A stretch of 64,000 bases of DNA from Candidatus Rokubacteria bacterium RIFCSPLOWO2_02_FULL_73_56 (GTDB lineage: Bacteria; Methylomirabilota; Methylomirabilia; Rokubacteriales; CSP1-6). Both the position numbers and the translations under genes were made by a program. The stretch spans positions 1 through 64,000 of the forward strand of contig MGCF01000126.1 of assembly GCA_001788495.1 (NCBI GenBank). The letters run 5' to 3'. Below, one piece after another: positions 53,318 to 62,983 of the stretch. Position 1 is the first letter of the stretch, and each line of letters begins with the position of its first letter. The notes under the pieces were generated by a model. The model did no database searches. It was not told the origin of the DNA and saw only the letters and a list, made by a program, of their open reading frames with translations.

Positions 53318-54077
53318 CCGCCTCATCGCCGAGGGCCGCGTCGCGGTGAATGGCGCCGCCGCGGGCCCGGCGACGCTCGCCGACCCCGACGCCGACACGA
53401 TCGCGGTCGACGGCCGCCCGCTCCCGCCGGCCGAGGCCACGCGCTACGTGGTCCTCAACAAGCCGCGCGGCTACGTCACCACCCTCGCCGACCCGCACGG
53501 GCGCCCGGTCGTCACGGACCTCGTCGCCGAGGACGTGCGGCTCTACCCGGTCGGGCGCCTGGACTGGGACGTGGAGGGCGTGCTGCTGCTGACGAACGAC
53601 GGGGCCCTGACGCACCGGCTCCTGCACCCCCGCTACGCGCTGCCGCGGGTGTACGAGGCGCGTGTGCAGGGGCGCGTGGCGCGGGCGGATCTGGCCCGGT
53701 GGCGCCGCGGCGTGACGCTCGAGGACGGCCCGGCCCGGCCGCGCGCCGTCGAGCTCACCCGCACCGGCGCGCGGGAGAGCCGGCTGCGGCTCGTGTTCGC
53801 GGAGGGCCGCAAGCACGAGGTCAAGCGCTACTGCCAGGCGCTCGGCCACCGCGTGACCGCGCTGCGCCGGGTGGCGTTCGGGCCGATCCGGCTGGGCGCG
53901 CTCCGACCGGGCGTCTCGCGCCGCCTCACGCCGGACGAGGTGCGGGCGCTCCGCGCCGCCGTGGCGGCGCCGCCGGCGGGCGGGGGCGCTCCGGGCGCTG
54001 CACCTTGCCCTCCGACGAAGGCCGAGCCTATAATGACCGAACGTCGACGAGTTCCAGGCCGCCAGGAGTTTCTATGA
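53253..54077 (+). CDS. 23S rRNA/16S rRNA pseudouridine synthase (RluB/RsuA family)
   Basis: RLNKILAQAGLTSRRGADRLIAEGRVAVNG; VVLNKPRGYVTT; PVGRLDWDVEGVLLLTNDGALTHRLLHPRY. Confidence 0.93.
   Translation: MAKLRLNKILAQAGLTSRRGADRLIAEGRVAVNGAAAGPATLADPDADTIAVDGRPLPPAEATRYVVLNKPRGYVTTLADPHGRPVVTDLVAEDVRLYPVGRLDWDVEGVLLLTNDGALTHRLLHPRYALPRVYEARVQGRVARADLARWRRGVTLEDGPARPRAVELTRTGARESRLRLVFAEGRKHEVKRYCQALGHRVTALRRVAFGPIRLGALRPGVSRRLTPDEVRALRAAVAAPPAGGGAPGAAPCPPTKAEPIMTERRRVPGRQEFL
54005..54034 (+). promoter_or_regulatory. candidate promoter upstream of pheA
   Basis: TTGCCC (54005-54010), 18-nt spacer, TATAAT (54029-54034). Confidence 0.4.
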
Positions 54078-55135
54078 ACTGGGACGATTGGCGTCTCAGG
54101 ATCAACGAACTCGACAATCAAATTCTCCAGCTCCTCACCCAACGCGCAGAGGCCGCCCTCCAGATCGGAGACCTCAAACGACGCGAGGACGCGCCCGTCT
54201 ACGTGCCGGAGCGCGAGGCGGAGATCCTGCGCCGGCTGACGGCGTCGAATCCGGGGCCGCTGCCCGCGGAGGCCATCGCCGCCGTCTGGCGGGAGATCCT
54301 GTCCGGGTGCCGGGCCCTCGAGGCGACGCCCACGGTCGCCTACCTCGGCCCGCAGGCGACGTTCACGCACCAGGCGGCGCGGGAGCGCTTCGGGAGCGCC
54401 GCGAGCTACCGGCCGTCGCGCTCGATCGCCGAGGTGTTCGACGAGGTCGAGCGGGAGCTCGCCGACGTCGGCGTCGTCCCGGTGGAGAACAGCACCGAGG
54501 GCGCCGTGAACGTCACGCTCGACCGGCTGATCGCGTCGGACGCGGTGATCTGCGGCGAGCTGCGCCTGGAGATCGCCCAGCAGCTCCTGTCGCGGGCGGG
54601 CGAGCTCGGCGCCGTCAAGCGCGTGCTCTCGCACCCGCAGGCGCTCGCACAGTGCCGCGGCTGGCTCGCCACGCACCTGGCGGACGTCCCGACCGAGGAG
54701 GTGGCCTCCACGGCGGCGGCCGCGGAGCTCGCGGGGGCGGACGTGGCGCTCGCCGCGATCGCCTCCGCGCTCGCCGGCGAGCTGTACGGGGTGCCGGTGC
54801 TGCGGGCGCGGATCGAGGACAACCCGCACAACTCGACGCGGTTCCTCGTGATCGGCCGGCGCCCGGTCGGGCCGACCGGACGCGACAAGACCTCGATCCT
54901 GTTCGCGATGCGGAACGAGCCCGGCTCGCTGTACCGCATCCTGGAGCCGCTGGCCCGGGCGAAGCTCAACCTGACCAAGATCGAGTCGCGCCCGGCCAAG
55001 CACGGCCCGTGGGAGTACGTCATCTTCGTCGACCTCGAGGGGCACCGGGACACGCCCGAGGTCGCACCGGTACTGGCTGAGATCGGGGAGCGGACCCTGT
55101 ACCTCAAGATCCTCGGGTCCTATCCCGCGGCATAA
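54074..55135 (+). CDS. pheA: bifunctional chorismate mutase / prephenate dehydratase
   Basis: LRINELDNQILQLLTQRAEAALQIGDLKR (chorismate mutase); VAYLGPQATFTHQAA; VPVENSTEGAVNVTLD; ACT domain LNLTKIESRPAKHGPWEYVIFVDLEGH. Confidence 0.96.
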   Translation: MNWDDWRLRINELDNQILQLLTQRAEAALQIGDLKRREDAPVYVPEREAEILRRLTASNPGPLPAEAIAAVWREILSGCRALEATPTVAYLGPQATFTHQAARERFGSAASYRPSRSIAEVFDEVERELADVGVVPVENSTEGAVNVTLDRLIASDAVICGELRLEIAQQLLSRAGELGAVKRVLSHPQALAQCRGWLATHLADVPTEEVASTAAAAELAGADVALAAIASALAGELYGVPVLRARIEDNPHNSTRFLVIGRRPVGPTGRDKTSILFAMRNEPGSLYRILEPLARAKLNLTKIESRPAKHGPWEYVIFVDLEGHRDTPEVAPVLAEIGERTLYLKILGSYPAA

Positions 55136-55144
55136 GGAGAGCCC

Positions 55145-56257
55145 ATGCCAACGCAGTGGGAATCACTGGCCAACGAGCACATCCTGGGCATCGCGCCCTA
55201 CGAGCCGGGCAAGCCGATCGAGGAGCTCGAGCGCGAGTTCGGCATCCACGACGCGATCAAGCTCGCCTCCAACGAGAACCCGCTCCCGCCGTCGGACCGG
55301 GTCCGGCAGGCCATCGTCACGGCGCTCGCCGCGCTCAACCGCTATCCGGACGGCAGCGGCTTCTACCTGCGCCAGGCCCTCGCCAAGAAGCACGGGGTCT
55401 CGCCGGAGCAGATCGTCCTCGGCAACGGCTCGAACGAGCTGATCGAGCTGCTCGTGCGCGCCTTCCTCCGCCCGGGCGACGAGGCGATCGTGCCGCACCC
55501 GTCGTTCGTCGTCTACCCGATGATCGTGCAGGCCGCCGGCGGCGTCCGGGTCATGGTGATGCTGAAGGACTACCGGCTGGACCTGGAGGCGATGGCGCGG
55601 GCGCTCACGCCGCTCACCAAGCTGGTGTTCATCGCCAACCCGAACAACCCGACCGCGACCATCGTGACGGCCGAGGAGGTCGAGCACTTCATGGCGCGCG
55701 TGCCGGAGCGCACGATCGTGGTGTTCGACGAGGCGTACATCGAGTTCGCGATGGGGCCGGACTTCCCCGAGACGCTCGCGTACGTGAAGCAGGGCCGGAA
55801 GGTCATCGTCCTGCGCACCTTCTCGAAGGCCGCGAGCCTCGCCGGGCTACGGGTGGGCTACGGCATCGCCGACGCCGACGCGATCGCGCTGATGAACCGC
55901 ATCCGGCAGCCGTTCAACGTGAACTCGCTCGCGCAGGCCGCGGCCCTCGCCGCGCTGGACGACGAGCCGCACGTGCTCGAGTGCGTCCGGACGATCGAGG
56001 CCGGCCGCCACTTCCTCTACGAGGAGTTCAAGGCGCTCGGCCTGCAGTACGTGCCGTCCCGCGCCAACTTCATCCTCGTGGACGCCGGCCGCAGCGCCGC
56101 GGACATCTACCAGCGGCTCCTGAAGGAGGGCGTGATCGTCCGCCCGATGACGCCGTTCGGGATGGAGACCGCGCTCCGGGTGACGGTCGGCACGCCGGAG
56201 GAGAACCGCAAGCTGGTGAGGGCGTTCCGCGCCGTGCTGGGGAAGCCGTCCGCGTGA
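55145..56257 (+). CDS. hisC: histidinol-phosphate / aromatic aminotransferase
   Basis: KLASNENPLPPSDRVRQAI; LGNGSNELIELLVRAFL; NPNNPTATIV; RTFSKAASLAGLRVGYGIAD. Confidence 0.94.
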   Translation: MPTQWESLANEHILGIAPYEPGKPIEELEREFGIHDAIKLASNENPLPPSDRVRQAIVTALAALNRYPDGSGFYLRQALAKKHGVSPEQIVLGNGSNELIELLVRAFLRPGDEAIVPHPSFVVYPMIVQAAGGVRVMVMLKDYRLDLEAMARALTPLTKLVFIANPNNPTATIVTAEEVEHFMARVPERTIVVFDEAYIEFAMGPDFPETLAYVKQGRKVIVLRTFSKAASLAGLRVGYGIADADAIALMNRIRQPFNVNSLAQAAALAALDDEPHVLECVRTIEAGRHFLYEEFKALGLQYVPSRANFILVDAGRSAADIYQRLLKEGVIVRPMTPFGMETALRVTVGTPEENRKLVRAFRAVLGKPSA

Positions 56258-57102
56258 TCCAGCGGCTGGCGATCGTCGGCGTCGGCCTGCTCGGCGGCTC
56301 CGCCGCCAAGGCGGCGCGCGCCGAGCGCCTGGCGCGCGAGATCGTGGGGGTCGGCCGCGACGCCGGCCGGCTCCAGCCGGCGCTGCGGGAGGGCGTGCTC
56401 GACCGGGCGACGACGGACCTCGAGGCCGGGGTGCGGGAGGCCGACTTCGTGCTGCTCGCGGCGCCGGTGCTGGCGATCGAGGGCCTGCTCGGGCGCGTCT
56501 GGCGCGCGGCGCCCGACGGCGCGATCGTGACCGACGTGGGCTCGACGAAGGGCGGCATCGTGCGCGCCGCGGAGCGCCTGGCCGCCGCGCGGCCGCTCGC
56601 GTTCGTCGGCAGCCATCCGATGGCCGGCTCCGAGCAGAGCGGGTACGCCGTCGCCCGCGCCGACCTCTTCCGCGGCGCGACCGTGATCGTCACCCCGACC
56701 GACCGGACGGAGCCCCGCGCCGCGAAGGCGGTGACGGGGCTGTGGGAGGCGCTCGGCGCGCGCGTGCGCGCGCTCGACCCCGAGAGCCACGACCGGATCG
56801 TCGCAGCGATCAGCCACGTGCCGCACGCGGTCGTCTCCGCGCTCGTGGACGCGGTCGCGCGGCGCGAGCCCGAGGCGCTCGAGTTCGCCGCGCGCGGCTT
56901 CCGGGACACCACCCGCATCGCCGCCTCGGACCCCGACGTGTGGACGGAGATCTTCGTCGCGAACCGCGCCGCGGTGCTCGCGAGCCTCGGGCGCTTCCGC
57001 GGCGCGCTCGACGAGCTCGAGCGCCTGATCGCGGCGGGAGTGCCCGAGCCGCTGCGGGCCGCGCTCGAGCGCGCGCGCGCCGCGCGGGAGGGGCTCCGGT
57101 GA
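56254..57102 (+). CDS. tyrA: prephenate/arogenate dehydrogenase
   Basis: LAIVGVGLLGGSAAKAARA; TDVGSTKGGIV; FVGSHPMAGSEQSGYAVARADLFRGATVIVTP; ISHVPHAVVSALV. Confidence 0.93.
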   Translation: MIQRLAIVGVGLLGGSAAKAARAERLAREIVGVGRDAGRLQPALREGVLDRATTDLEAGVREADFVLLAAPVLAIEGLLGRVWRAAPDGAIVTDVGSTKGGIVRAAERLAAARPLAFVGSHPMAGSEQSGYAVARADLFRGATVIVTPTDRTEPRAAKAVTGLWEALGARVRALDPESHDRIVAAISHVPHAVVSALVDAVARREPEALEFAARGFRDTTRIAASDPDVWTEIFVANRAAVLASLGRFRGALDELERLIAAGVPEPLRAALERARAAREGLR

Positions 57103-58412
57103 GGTTCCGCGTGCGGCCCGTGACGCGCCTGGCGGGCGCCGCCGTGGTGCCGGGCGACAAGTCCATCTCGCACCGGGCGGCGCTGCTCGGCGCGCTCGCC
57201 GAGGGCCCGACCGAGGTCCACGGCTACCTCGAGGCCGAGGACTGCCTGCGCACGATCGCCGCGGTGCAGGCCCTGGGCGCCGACGTGACCCGCAAGGGGC
57301 CCGGCCACTACCGGATCGTGGGCGCCGGGCTCGCGGGGCTGCGGGAGCCCGAGGACGTGCTCGAGTGCGGCAACTCGGGGACGACGGCCCGGCTGCTGCT
57401 CGGGGTGCTCGCGGGCCAGCCGTTCTGCGCGACGCTGACCGGCGACGCCTCGCTCCGCCGGCGCCCGATGGGCCGGGTGACCGGACCGCTCGCACGCATG
57501 GGCGCCGCGTTCCTCGGGCGGGCCGGCGGCACGCAGCTGCCGCTCGCCGTGCGCGGCGCGCGGCCGCTCTCGGGGCTCGCGTACGAGTCGCCGGTGGCCT
57601 CCGCGCAGGTGAAGTCGGCGGTGCTGCTCGCGGGCCTCGCCGCCGACGGCCCCGTGTCGGTGACCGAGCCCGCGCCCTCGCGCGACCACTCCGAGCGGAT
57701 GCTGCGCCGGTTCGGCGCGCGCGTCGAGACGCGCGGCCCGACGGTCACCCTCACGCCGGGGCCGCTCTCCGGCGCGACGGTCCACGTGCCGGGCGACATC
57801 TCCTCGGCGGCGTTCCTGCTCGTGGCGGGCGCGCTCGTCCCGGGGGGCCGGGTGACGGTCGCGCGGGTCGGCGTGAACCCGACGCGGACGGGGCTGCTCG
57901 ACGTGCTCGGCGCGATGGGCGCGCGCCTGGGGCGCGCCGAGGGCCGGGAGGACGCCGAGCCGGTCGCCGACCTGACGGTCGAGGCGACCGGGCTCGCGGC
58001 GACCGAGATCGGCGGCGCCCTGGTGCCGCGCCTCATCGACGAGGTGCCCGTCCTCGCGGTCGCCGCGGCGGCGGCGCGCGGGCGCACCCTGATCCGCGAC
58101 GCCGCGGAGCTCCGGGTCAAGGAGTCGGACCGGATCGCGGCGCTCGCGCGCGAGCTGGGCCGGATGGGCGTGCGCGTCGAGGAGCGCCCGGACGGGCTCG
58201 CCGTGACCGGCCCGCAGCGCTTCCGCGGCGGGCGGGTCGCCAGTGGCGGCGACCACCGGATGGCGATGGCGCTCACGGTCGCGGGGCTCTGCGCGGACGG
58301 CGAGACCCTCGTCGAGGACACGGCCTGCGTCGCGACGTCGTTTCCGCAGTTCGTGCCCACGCTCAACGCGCTGGCGGGGACCGAGGCCGTGATCGTGGAG
58401 GACGGCGCGTGA
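57099..58412 (+). CDS. aroA: 3-phosphoshikimate 1-carboxyvinyltransferase (EPSP synthase)
   Basis: VPGDKSISHRAALLGALAEGPTEV; CGNSGTTARLLLGVLAGQPF; DASLRRRPMGRV; LRVKESDRIAA; GGDHRMAMAL. Confidence 0.96.
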   Translation: MRFRVRPVTRLAGAAVVPGDKSISHRAALLGALAEGPTEVHGYLEAEDCLRTIAAVQALGADVTRKGPGHYRIVGAGLAGLREPEDVLECGNSGTTARLLLGVLAGQPFCATLTGDASLRRRPMGRVTGPLARMGAAFLGRAGGTQLPLAVRGARPLSGLAYESPVASAQVKSAVLLAGLAADGPVSVTEPAPSRDHSERMLRRFGARVETRGPTVTLTPGPLSGATVHVPGDISSAAFLLVAGALVPGGRVTVARVGVNPTRTGLLDVLGAMGARLGRAEGREDAEPVADLTVEATGLAATEIGGALVPRLIDEVPVLAVAAAAARGRTLIRDAAELRVKESDRIAALARELGRMGVRVEERPDGLAVTGPQRFRGGRVASGGDHRMAMALTVAGLCADGETLVEDTACVATSFPQFVPTLNALAGTEAVIVEDGA

Positions 58413-59776
58413 CGGGGCGGCGCGAGCCGGTCGTCGCGATCGACGGGCCGGCCGGCGCCGGGAAGTCCACCGTGGCGCGCCTGCTCGCCGAGCGGCTCGG
58501 CTACACGCTGGTGCCGACGGGCGCGATGTACCGGGCGGTGGCGCTGGCCATCACCCGCGACGGCGTGCCGGCGCGCGAGGGCACGGAGCTCCGACGCTAT
58601 CTCGCGCGGCTCGTGCTCGCCGTGCGGGAGGGCACGGTCCTGCTGAACGGGGAGGACGTGAGGAGCGAGATCCTGACCGAGGAAGTCGCCCGCGCGACGT
58701 CCTACGTCACGACGCTCGCCGCGGTGCGGGAGAAGGTCACGCCGCTGCAGCGACAGGCGGCCGCGCGCGGCGGCGTCGTGCTCGAGGGGCGCGACACGGG
58801 CACGGTCGTGTGCCCGGACGCCGAGATCAAGTTCTTCCTGACCGCGTCGCTCGACGCCCGCGCGCGGCGGCGCCACGCCGAGCTCCGCGCGCAGGGCCGG
58901 GATGCCTCGGTCGAGGCCCTGCGGGACGAGCTCCGCGCGCGCGACGCGCAGGACACGACGCGTGCGCTGGCGCCGCTCCGCCGGGCGCCCGACGCGATCG
59001 AGCTCGACACCTCGGAGCTGCCGGTGGAGCGGGTGGTCGCCCGGATGCTCGAGGTCGTCGAGGCCCGCCGCCGCGCCGCCGGGCACCCGGCCGGGCGCGC
59101 CGCGCGGCGGAGCCGGCTCTACGGCGCCGTGCGGCGCGTCGCCGCCGCGCTGATGCGCGCGCTCTTCGGGCTCGAGGCGCGCGGCGTCGAGCACGTGCCG
59201 GCCGAGGGCCCGGTGCTGTTCGTCGCCAACCATGCGAGCCTGCTCGACCCGCCCGCCGTGGGCGGCTGCGCGCCGCGGCAGCTCTACTTCCTGGCGAAGG
59301 AGCAGCTCTTCCGGATCCCGCTCTTCGGCGCGCTGATCCGGGCGGTGAACGCGCGGCCGGTCAAGCGCGGGGGCGCGGACCCGGTGGCGCTGCGCGCGGC
59401 GCTCCGGGTGCTCGAGGAGGGCGGGGCGCTCCTGATCTTCCCCGAGGGCAGCCGTGGGCCCGAGGGCGTCCTGCGCCCCCCCAGGCCGGGGGCCGCGATG
59501 CTCGCGGTGATGACGGGGGCGCCGGTCGTGCCGGTGTACGTGCGCGGGACCGGGCGCGCCTGGCCGACGGGCCGCTGGCTGCCGCGGCCCGCGAAGGTGC
59601 GGGTGACGTTCGGCCCGCCGCTCCGCTTCGCGGCGGGCCGGCGCGGGGAGGAGCGCAAGCAGGCCTACGAGCGGGCGAGCCGTGAGATGATGGCGGCGAT
59701 CGCACGCCTGAGGGATACCGTCGCGGCCCACGGTGAAGCGCGGCCGCAGCTCTCCGCAGCGCGGGAGCAATCATAA
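58409..59776 (+). CDS. fusion protein: (d)CMP kinase plus 1-acyl-sn-glycerol-3-phosphate acyltransferase (PlsC-type)
   Basis: N-terminal Cmk: VAIDGPAGAGKSTVARLLAERLGY, TGAMYRAVAL, VVLEGRDTGTVVCPDAEIKFFLTAS; C-terminal PlsC (from about 59110): VLFVANHASLLDPPAV (HX4D), LLIFPEGSRGPEG; single uninterrupted frame. Confidence 0.92.
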   Translation: MTGRREPVVAIDGPAGAGKSTVARLLAERLGYTLVPTGAMYRAVALAITRDGVPAREGTELRRYLARLVLAVREGTVLLNGEDVRSEILTEEVARATSYVTTLAAVREKVTPLQRQAAARGGVVLEGRDTGTVVCPDAEIKFFLTASLDARARRRHAELRAQGRDASVEALRDELRARDAQDTTRALAPLRRAPDAIELDTSELPVERVVARMLEVVEARRRAAGHPAGRAARRSRLYGAVRRVAAALMRALFGLEARGVEHVPAEGPVLFVANHASLLDPPAVGGCAPRQLYFLAKEQLFRIPLFGALIRAVNARPVKRGGADPVALRAALRVLEEGGALLIFPEGSRGPEGVLRPPRPGAAMLAVMTGAPVVPVYVRGTGRAWPTGRWLPRPAKVRVTFGPPLRFAAGRRGEERKQAYERASREMMAAIARLRDTVAAHGEARPQLSAAREQS

Positions 59777-59796
59777 GAACTGGAGGAACGGGCGGG

Positions 59797-61515
59797 ATGA
59801 TGACGGACGAACCACGGCGCAACCTCGGCGGTCCGCACGAGGAGGGCGGAGAGGCGGCCGAGGAACGGATGGAGGACTGGTACCGCGAGTCCACGACCAG
59901 CGAGTTCGAGGAAGGCGAGGTCGTCCGCGGGCGCGTCGTCCACGTCGGCACGAGCGAGGTGCTCGTCGACGTGGGCTACAAGAGCGAGGGCGCGATCCCG
60001 ATCGAGGAGTTCCTGCGGCACGGGGGCCTGCCCGGCGTGGGCGACGAGATCGAGGTCTACCTCGAGGCCAAGGAGGACTCCGAGGGGCTGATCGTCCTCT
60101 CGAAGGACAAGGCCGACAAGATCAAGGTCTGGGACGCGATCACCCAGGCGTACGAGAAGGGCGTGCCCGTCGAGGGGCGCGTCGTGGAGGTCGTGAAGGG
60201 CGGGCTCTCGGTCGACGTCGGGGTCAAGGCGTTCCTCCCCGGCTCCCAGGTCGACCTGCGTCCCGTGAAGAACCTCGTCTCCATGGTGGGGCAGACGATC
60301 CGCGCCAAGGTCATCAAGCTCAACCGGCGCCGCGGCAACGTCGTGCTCTCGCGCCGCTCGGTCCTCGAGGAGGAGCGCGAGGAGAAGAAGAAGCACACGC
60401 TCGAGGTGCTCACCGAGGGCATGGTCCTCACGGGCACCGTGAAGAACATCACCGACTACGGCGCCTTCATCGACCTCGGCGGCATCGACGGCCTCCTGCA
60501 CGTGACCGACATGAGCTGGGGCCGCGTCGGCCACCCGTCGGAGATCTTCCAGGTCGGGGACCAGGTCGAGGTCGTCGTGCTGCACTTCGACCGCGAGACC
60601 GGGCGGGTGTCCCTGGGCTACAAGCAGAAGTCCTCCGACCCGTGGGAGCGCGTGGAGGAGACGTACGCGCCCGGCACGCGCACGCGCGGCCGGGTCGTGA
60701 GCCTCACCAACTACGGCGCCTTCATCGAGCTGGAGCCCGGCGTCGAGGGCCTCGTGCACGTCTCCGAGATGTCGTGGACGCGCCGGGTCCGGCACCCCTC
60801 CAAGCTCGTCAACGTCGGCGACGAGGTCGAGGTGATCGTGCTCGACGTCAACCGGGCCGGCAAGCGGATCTCGCTCGGCATGAAGCAGGTGGAGGCCGAC
60901 CCGTGGGAGACGATCGAGGAGCGCTACCAGCCGGGTGCGCGCATCGTGGGGCGGGTGCGCAACCTGACCGACTTCGGCGCGTTCGTCGAGCTGGAGGCCG
61001 GGGTGGACGGCCTGCTGCACATCTCGGACATGTCCTGGACGCGGAGCGTCGGCCACCCCTCGGAGATCCTCAAGAAGGGGCAGGAGCTCGAGACGCAGAT
61101 CCTCAACGTGGACAAGGAGAACAAGCGCATCTCGCTCGGGCTCAAGCAGATCCAGCCCGACCCGTGGTCGACCGTCGCCCAGCGCTACCCGATGGGCTCG
61201 CGGGTCACCGGCAAGATCGTCCGTCTGACCGACTTCGGCGCCTTCGTCGAGCTCGAGCCCGGCGTCGACGGCCTGCTGCACATCTCCCAGATGTCCAGCC
61301 GGCCGATCGGCCGCCCCGACGAGATCGTGAGCGTCGGCGACGAGCTGACCCTGCTGGTGATCCGCGTGGATCCCAACGAGCGCCGGATCGGGCTCAGCCT
61401 GAAGGAGCTCGCGCACGCGATCGAGCCCACGCCGGGCGAGGAGCGCAGCGGGCCGGGCCGTCGCGGCAAGAAGGGCAAGGGCCGCGACGACTATGACTAC
61501 GGCGACGAGGACTAG
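59797..61515 (+). CDS. rpsA: 30S ribosomal protein S1 (six S1 repeats)
   Basis: Repeated S1 motifs, e.g. VKNITDYGAFIDLGGIDGLLHVTDMSW, VRNLTDFGAFVELEAGVDGLLHISDMSW. Confidence 0.96.
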   Translation: MMTDEPRRNLGGPHEEGGEAAEERMEDWYRESTTSEFEEGEVVRGRVVHVGTSEVLVDVGYKSEGAIPIEEFLRHGGLPGVGDEIEVYLEAKEDSEGLIVLSKDKADKIKVWDAITQAYEKGVPVEGRVVEVVKGGLSVDVGVKAFLPGSQVDLRPVKNLVSMVGQTIRAKVIKLNRRRGNVVLSRRSVLEEEREEKKKHTLEVLTEGMVLTGTVKNITDYGAFIDLGGIDGLLHVTDMSWGRVGHPSEIFQVGDQVEVVVLHFDRETGRVSLGYKQKSSDPWERVEETYAPGTRTRGRVVSLTNYGAFIELEPGVEGLVHVSEMSWTRRVRHPSKLVNVGDEVEVIVLDVNRAGKRISLGMKQVEADPWETIEERYQPGARIVGRVRNLTDFGAFVELEAGVDGLLHISDMSWTRSVGHPSEILKKGQELETQILNVDKENKRISLGLKQIQPDPWSTVAQRYPMGSRVTGKIVRLTDFGAFVELEPGVDGLLHISQMSSRPIGRPDEIVSVGDELTLLVIRVDPNERRIGLSLKELAHAIEPTPGEERSGPGRRGKKGKGRDDYDYGDED

Positions 61516-62410
61516 CGGGCTCCGGCGGACGACTGTCGTCCTGGCGGCCCTCGCCATCTACGTCGGCGTGCTGGGGCTGTTCACGCTGAGTCTCGGCACG
61601 CTGCTCGACGGGGCGGGCGGCGCTGGCGCGGGGCTGTTCGGGGGCCGCGTGGCCATCGTCGAGCTCGACGGGATCATCCTCGACGTCGACGACCTCGTCC
61701 GGGAGCTCAGGGCGTACCGGGAGACCCCGGCGGTCCGCGCCGTCGTGATCCGCATCAACAGTCCCGGCGGGGTCGTGGCGCCGACCCAGGAGCTCCACGA
61801 GGCGCTCAAGCGGCTGCGTGCCGCCGGCAAGCCGGTGGTCGCCTCGCTGGGCGCCGTCGCCGCCTCGGGCGGCTACTACACCGCCGTCGCGGCCGACCGG
61901 ATCTACGCGAGCCCGGGCAGCCTCACCGGGTCCATCGGCGTCATCATGCAGCTCGCGAACGTCGAGGGGCTCATGAAGAAAGTGGGCGTCGAGTACATCG
62001 TGGTCAAGGCCGGCCAGTTCAAGGATGTCGGCAGCTTCGCGCGCCCGATGACGCCGGAGGAGCGGCGCGTGCTCCAGACCCTCCTCGACGACGTCCACGC
62101 CCAGTTCATCGACGCGGTGGCCGCGGGCCGCAAGCTCGACCGCGACCAGGTCGTCCGCTTCGCCGACGGGCGAGTCTTCTCGGGCGCGCAGGCCAAGGCG
62201 CTCCGGCTGGTGGACGCCCTCGGAGGCCTGGAGGACGCGGTCGACGCCGCGGCGACGCTCGCCGGGCTGCCCAGGCCGCCCCGGACGGTCGGGCCGCGCC
62301 GGCGGTTCTCGCTGGTGGACTTCATGCGCAACCAGCTCGGGCTCGGCGGCCTCGAGGGCCTGAAGCCCCGGTTGCCCGTGTTCAAGACGCCGCTCTACCT
62401 CATGGACTGA
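61493..62410 (+). CDS. sppA: signal peptide peptidase SppA
   Basis: VVIRINSPGGVVAPTQELHEALKRLRAAGKPVVASLGAVAASGGYYTAVAADRIYASPGSLTGSIGVI. Confidence 0.93.
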   Translation: MTTATRTSGLRRTTVVLAALAIYVGVLGLFTLSLGTLLDGAGGAGAGLFGGRVAIVELDGIILDVDDLVRELRAYRETPAVRAVVIRINSPGGVVAPTQELHEALKRLRAAGKPVVASLGAVAASGGYYTAVAADRIYASPGSLTGSIGVIMQLANVEGLMKKVGVEYIVVKAGQFKDVGSFARPMTPEERRVLQTLLDDVHAQFIDAVAAGRKLDRDQVVRFADGRVFSGAQAKALRLVDALGGLEDAVDAAATLAGLPRPPRTVGPRRRFSLVDFMRNQLGLGGLEGLKPRLPVFKTPLYLMD

Positions 62411-62613
62411 GGTCCGCGCTCCAAGTCCCGAGCTCATGTTATCCCAAAGGTAAATAGTTATAAATGACGAATCTACATGCGTAAATATGCCATGTCGTGT
62501 GATGCGTTCTGGGCCAGGGAATTGGCTAAACAAGCGTGGTGACAGCCGTTTCTCCGGCGGCGCGGCGGCAGACAGGCGCGATCGCGGTGGTGGTACCTAA
62601 CTCCTTACGGTGG

Positions 62614-62643
62614 TTGACATTCTCGTCGAGGGCGTGCTAGGTT
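62614..62643 (+). promoter_or_regulatory. sigma70-type promoter upstream of the IHF/HU gene
   Basis: TTGACA (62614-62619), 18-nt spacer, TAGGTT (62638-62643). Confidence 0.55.
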
Positions 62644-62691
62644 TTCCCTCGGGCTCGCACAGCGGGTTCAGGGCGACACACGGAGTGAACG

Positions 62692-62967
62692 ATGACCAAA
62701 GCCGACCTGATCGACGAAGTCTCGAAGATCTCGAATCTGACCAAGAAAGAGACCGAGACCATCGTCAACACCATCTTCGACAACATCACCGATGCGCTGG
62801 CCAAGGGTGACAAGGTCGAGCTGCGGGGCTTCGGCAGCTTCCGGATTCGCCACCGGAACTCGCGCAAGGGACGCAACCCCAAGACCGGCTCGGCCGTCGA
62901 CGTGCCCCAGAAGCGGGTGCCGTTCTTCAAGGTAGGCAAGCGGCTGCGAGAGCTCGTCAACACGTGA
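62692..62967 (+). CDS. HU/IHF family DNA-binding protein
   Basis: MTKADLIDEVSKISNLTKKETETIVNTIFDNITDALAKGDKVELRGFGSFRIRHRNSRKGRNPKTG. Confidence 0.95.
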   Translation: MTKADLIDEVSKISNLTKKETETIVNTIFDNITDALAKGDKVELRGFGSFRIRHRNSRKGRNPKTGSAVDVPQKRVPFFKVGKRLRELVNT

Positions 62968-62983
62968 GCCGGCGCCTGGCGGC

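Noticed and set aside
59733-61496. 587-aa + strand ORF overlapping rpsA in another frame
   Set aside because: Off-frame translation; the rpsA frame shows six S1 domains.
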